A stretch of 21,939 nt of DNA, taken from positions 1 to 21,939 of IMG/VR virus record IMGVR_UViG_3300042691_008937, one strand, 5' to 3'. Position numbers and translations under genes: made by a program. The DNA comes from a virus. Of the stretch, positions 20,220-21,939 are shown one piece after another (within the stretch, counting starts at the first letter, position 1; each line of letters opens with the position of its first letter). The notes beneath the pieces were generated by a model. The model made no database searches and had not been told where the DNA came from. It saw only the letters and a list, made by a program, of their open reading frames with translations.

Positions 20220-20341
20220 CCACCTGGTCGTGCAACCGATGCACCAACCACATCACCCTCCACGTCACCCCAACCCAACCACCCACCTGCACCCGGCACA
20301 CCCCACCCCACCCCATGACACCCCAAAACACCCCGAAATAG
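20216..20341 (+). CDS. 41-residue zinc-finger-like protein
   Basis: GTG 20216 overlaps the preceding TGA. The protein has MTTWSCNRCTNHITLHVTPT followed by QPPTCTRH. The C-x2-C at Cys6 and Cys9 plus Cys25-x2-His28 fit a small zinc ribbon that I recall from actinophages. The C-terminal end, a Pro/Thr/His-rich tail, is encoded by the C4-run tract. The zinc-ribbon half is convincing; the tail may be a consequence of the DNA tract. Confidence 0.65.
   Translation: MTTWSCNRCTNHITLHVTPTQPPTCTRHTPPHPMTPQNTPK
20301..20334. other. Five C4 runs: quadruplex/i-motif-prone DNA
   Basis: CCCC occurs at 20301, 20306, 20311, 20321 and 20331 within 34 bases, separated by 1, 1, 6 and 6 bases. The minus strand therefore carries five GGGG runs, enough for a G-quadruplex, and the plus strand could form an i-motif. 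Folding is not tested. It precedes a hairpin and a promoter. Confidence 0.7.
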
Positions 20342-20351
20342 GGCGTTTCGG
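20333..20351 (+). terminator. Terminator-like hairpin upstream of the late promoter
   Basis: CCGAAA (20333-20338) and TTTCGG (20346-20351) pair perfectly around a 7-nt loop. It overlaps the stop codon of the zinc-finger gene, before the promoter at 20359. There is no T-tract, so efficiency is uncertain. Confidence 0.35.
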
Positions 20352-20358
20352 AGGGTAC

Positions 20359-20386
20359 TTGCATTGTCTTACAAACCGTGTACACT
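20359..20386 (+). promoter_or_regulatory. Possible promoter of the regulator/methyltransferase block
   Basis: TTGCAT (20359-20364) and TACACT (20381-20386) are separated by 16 bp. It would start transcription near 20393, about 20 bases before ATG 20412. The region is more A/T-rich than its neighbours and has the only clear gap in this part of the window. Confidence 0.5.
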
Positions 20387-20394
20387 GTCATACA
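20365..20394 (+). promoter_or_regulatory. Operator-like TGT-N3-ACA repeats
   Basis: TGTCTTACA (20365-20373) and TGTCATACA (20386-20394) are direct repeats exactly 21 bp apart, about two helical turns, and each is itself a TGT-N3-ACA dyad. Between them lies GTGTACAC (20379-20386), a perfect palindrome. They overlap the -10 element, so a bound regulator would block the promoter. The ribbon-helix-helix protein at 20913 is a possible ligand. Confidence 0.5.
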
Positions 20395-20411
20395 TGGCAA
20401 AGGAGGCCACA

Positions 20412-20681
20412 ATGAACACCACAGAAATTACCAACATCAAAGAACAGCTTCTTATCGAAGCTGACAACACCTTGAACTTCAAGGCAGACCGTTCCTCATG
20501 GGGCGTATGCTTCGCAAAGAAAGACATCATCCATCGAGGCAAAGTCGTACTCACGGCAGGCGAACCTGCACTGTTTGACCCAAGCAGCCAGCGTGGCAAC
20601 AACTTTGATGTCTACCTCGCCAAGAACCTTGGTGGTGTCTCAACCACCCTCAAGTCCTTCCACTTCAACTTCACCAAGTAA
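20412..20681 (+). CDS. Unknown 89-residue protein, first gene of the block
   Basis: AAAGGAGG lies just 6 nt upstream of ATG 20412, so this start is preferred over ATG 20394. The protein begins MNTTEITNIKEQLLIEADNT and continues with SWGVCFAKKDIIHRGKVVLT and FDVYLAKNLGG. It looks like a small mixed alpha/beta protein with an N-terminal helix. It has no cysteine cluster or TM segment. It is the first gene after the operator-like promoter, so it would be the first product of this transcript. The function is unknown. Confidence 0.82.
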   Translation: MNTTEITNIKEQLLIEADNTLNFKADRSSWGVCFAKKDIIHRGKVVLTAGEPALFDPSSQRGNNFDVYLAKNLGGVSTTLKSFHFNFTK

Positions 20682-20700
20682 TCACAACCAAGGAGCAACC

Positions 20701-20916
20701 ATGAAAGTCATAGACACCACAGGAACCAACATCCGAATCCGTCGGACACCCGGCAAGAGCGAATGGTTCTACTCAACCGATGGCATCAACTTCACCAAAG
20801 CCACATTCAAGCAATGCCTTGAAGTTGTCTCAAATGTCCGAAACAACAAACTTGCAAACGACATTGCCAAGTTTCAATCAAGGCACGCTGAGTTCCTGAA
20901 GCAACTTGCCAAATGA
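20701..20916 (+). CDS. Unknown 71-residue protein
   Basis: AAGGAG (20690-20695) precedes ATG 20701. The sequence MKVIDTTGTNIRIRRTPGKS, WFYSTDGINFTKATFKQCLE and NDIAKFQSRHAEFLKQLAK shows two strands followed by a basic helix. It overlaps the ribbon-helix-helix gene by ATGA. No known family is recognised. It may be an accessory DNA-binding protein. Confidence 0.82.
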   Translation: MKVIDTTGTNIRIRRTPGKSEWFYSTDGINFTKATFKQCLEVVSNVRNNKLANDIAKFQSRHAEFLKQLAK

Positions 20917-21077
20917 AGACTTATCCGATGGTGTCGTTCCGATGCGACACTCAACTTCACAAATCCATCCAACGAGAAGCCAAACGACGCAACATGAACG
21001 TCAGCGAGTTCATCAAAGAAGCCGTCACCTTCCACCTTGACAATCTCGCCGACCAACGAAGAATGCACAACCAATGA
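20913..21077 (+). CDS. Ribbon-helix-helix DNA-binding protein
   Basis: The protein has 54 residues, with ATGA overlaps on both sides. MVSFRCDTQLHKSIQREAKR (a beta strand then helix A) followed by RNMNVSEFIKEAVTFHLDNL (turn and helix B) is a canonical MetJ/Arc/CopG layout: strand at about residues 5-10, helix 12-27 and helix 30-44. The Asn-Val-Ser-Glu start of helix B is typical. It likely dimerises and binds repeated operators such as those at 20365-20394. It directly precedes and overlaps the cytosine methyltransferase gene, which it may regulate. Confidence 0.85.
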   Translation: MKTYPMVSFRCDTQLHKSIQREAKRRNMNVSEFIKEAVTFHLDNLADQRRMHNQ

Positions 21078-21939
21078 AAGTTCTCTCACTGTTCTCCGGT
21101 GTCGGAGGATTCGACCTTGGCTTGGAACGAGCAGGAATGCAAACCGTCTTCCAATGCGAATGGGACAAACACGCCACCCGAATCTTGGAACGCCACTGGC
21201 CAGATGTCCCACGCTGGGATGACGTCTCCACCCTCACCGGGAAACACATCCTGCAACATGCACCAGTCATCGACATCGTCGCATGGGGCAGCCCATGCCA
21301 AGACCTCTCCGTCGCAGGCAAACGAGCAGGCCTAGAAGGCTCACGCTCAGGACTCTTTCATGAAGGAATCAGAATCATCAAAGAACTACAGGAGGAAACC
21401 AATGGAAAATACCCAAGAATCTCTCTTTGGGAAAACGTCTACGGAGCGCTCAGTTCCAACAAAGGCGCTGACTTCGGGGTCATCCTCGACGAAATGGCTG
21501 AAGCAGGGGCGCTGGTCCAAGAATGGCGAGTCTTGGATGCACAATACTTCGGAGTCCCACAACGGCGTCGAAGAGTGTTCCTCGTCTCTGTCTTTGATAC
21601 TGCAACCGCAGCACGATGTCCCGACCCGCTACTACCTGTCTGCGAAGGCGTGCAGTGGCATCCTGCGACGGGCAACACGGCGAGGCAAACAGTTGCCGGT
21701 GAGGTTGCAGGCTGCCTTAGAAGCGGTGGTGCAGGCGGCGTCCCCAGCAGCAGAGGCGAACATCTCGTCGTCGAACCAGCAAGCTTTGGAAGCAGTAACT
21801 TCGGCGGATGGGCAGAAACCGACACAGCCATAACTCTCTCCCAACGAGATCACAAAGGCAGCATGACCATGGTTGTCGGCAATCGGACGGCAATCCTCGG
21901 ATCAGACATCGTAGGACCATTAGCCGCATCAGATTGGAA
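21074..21939 (+). CDS. Cytosine-C5 DNA methyltransferase (3' truncated)
   Basis: The frame is open to the end of the window, 288 residues with no stop. It carries motif I, LFSGVGGFDLGLERAG (SAM binding); motif IV, GSPCQDLSVAGKRAGLEGSR, with catalytic Cys75; motif VI, ENV (residues 120-122); and motif VIII, QRRRR (163-167) in QYFGVPQRRRR. The target recognition domain probably follows, from about residue 190. No cognate restriction enzyme is visible, so it is a candidate orphan enzyme that marks phage DNA against host restriction or methylates host sites. ATG 21074 overlaps the regulator's stop. The sequence recognised cannot be predicted. Confidence 0.9.
   Translation, partial: MKVLSLFSGVGGFDLGLERAGMQTVFQCEWDKHATRILERHWPDVPRWDDVSTLTGKHILQHAPVIDIVAWGSPCQDLSVAGKRAGLEGSRSGLFHEGIRIIKELQEETNGKYPRISLWENVYGALSSNKGADFGVILDEMAEAGALVQEWRVLDAQYFGVPQRRRRVFLVSVFDTATAARCPDPLLPVCEGVQWHPATGNTARQTVAGEVAGCLRSGGAGGVPSSRGEHLVVEPASFGSSNFGGWAETDTAITLSQRDHKGSMTMVVGNRTAILGSDIVGPLAASDW

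Noticed and set aside
21360-21833. A 157-codon plus-strand ORF inside the methyltransferase gene
   Set aside because: It is out of frame with the motif-bearing methyltransferase frame, which is open throughout. It is low-complexity, and no frameshift is needed.

Overview
This window is a stretch of a tailed double-stranded DNA phage (siphovirus-like) or of a closely related prophage. The host is most likely an actinobacterium: there is a WhiB-family iron-sulphur regulator (16243-16539), a DUF2746-like holin candidate, and a Cas4-like exonuclease followed by an ssDNA-binding-like protein, a pairing I associate with actinobacteriophages. All genes lie on the + strand. They are packed tightly, often with stop/start overlaps. 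I see no tRNA, integrase, transposon or CRISPR array. Terminase and portal genes would lie upstream of the window.

Layout. (a) 1-1031: 3' part of an HK97-fold major capsid protein. (b) 1168-4625: three glycosyltransferase-like genes and one SAM methyltransferase inserted between the capsid gene and the head-tail connector genes; this looks like a virion-decoration cassette. A small ORF at 1172-1465 overlaps the first of them in another frame. (c) 4638-12868: head-tail connector, tail terminator-like protein, small lysine-tailed protein, major tail protein, tail-assembly chaperones joined by a -1 frameshift at CCCTTTG, a gp10-like protein, a primase-polymerase-like protein in an unexpected place, tape measure, hub-like protein, two duplicated adhesin heads (the second fused to a glycine-rich domain), and a small tail-associated protein. 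(d) 12878-13895: holin-like gene, M15 peptidase endolysin and DUF2746-like holin. (e) 13846-15328: small HTH-like protein, metallophosphoesterase and a conserved small protein. (f) 15329-15467: a non-coding gap with a possible pseudoknotted RNA. (g) 15468-16265: secreted lysozyme-like protein and a two-TM protein, a possible second lysis pair. (h) 16243-18857: WhiB, a resolvase-like nuclease, a Cas4-like nuclease and an ssDNA-binding-like protein. (i) 18859-20341: a run of very small genes. (j) 20342-21939: a promoter with repeated TGT/ACA elements, two small genes, a ribbon-helix-helix regulator and a 5' fragment of a cytosine-C5 DNA methyltransferase that runs off the window.

How the genes fit together: structural and lysis functions come first, then DNA recombination and regulation genes, then a separately promoted block that includes DNA methylation. 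The least explained items are the overlapping frames at 1168-1465, the primase-like protein inside the tail module, the possible RNA fold at 15347-15444, the hairpin carrying a pyrimidine mirror repeat at 18948-18994, five C4 runs at 20301-20334, and within-gene switches between G/T-ending and C/A-ending codons. Family assignments rest on reading motifs by eye; no database search was run.
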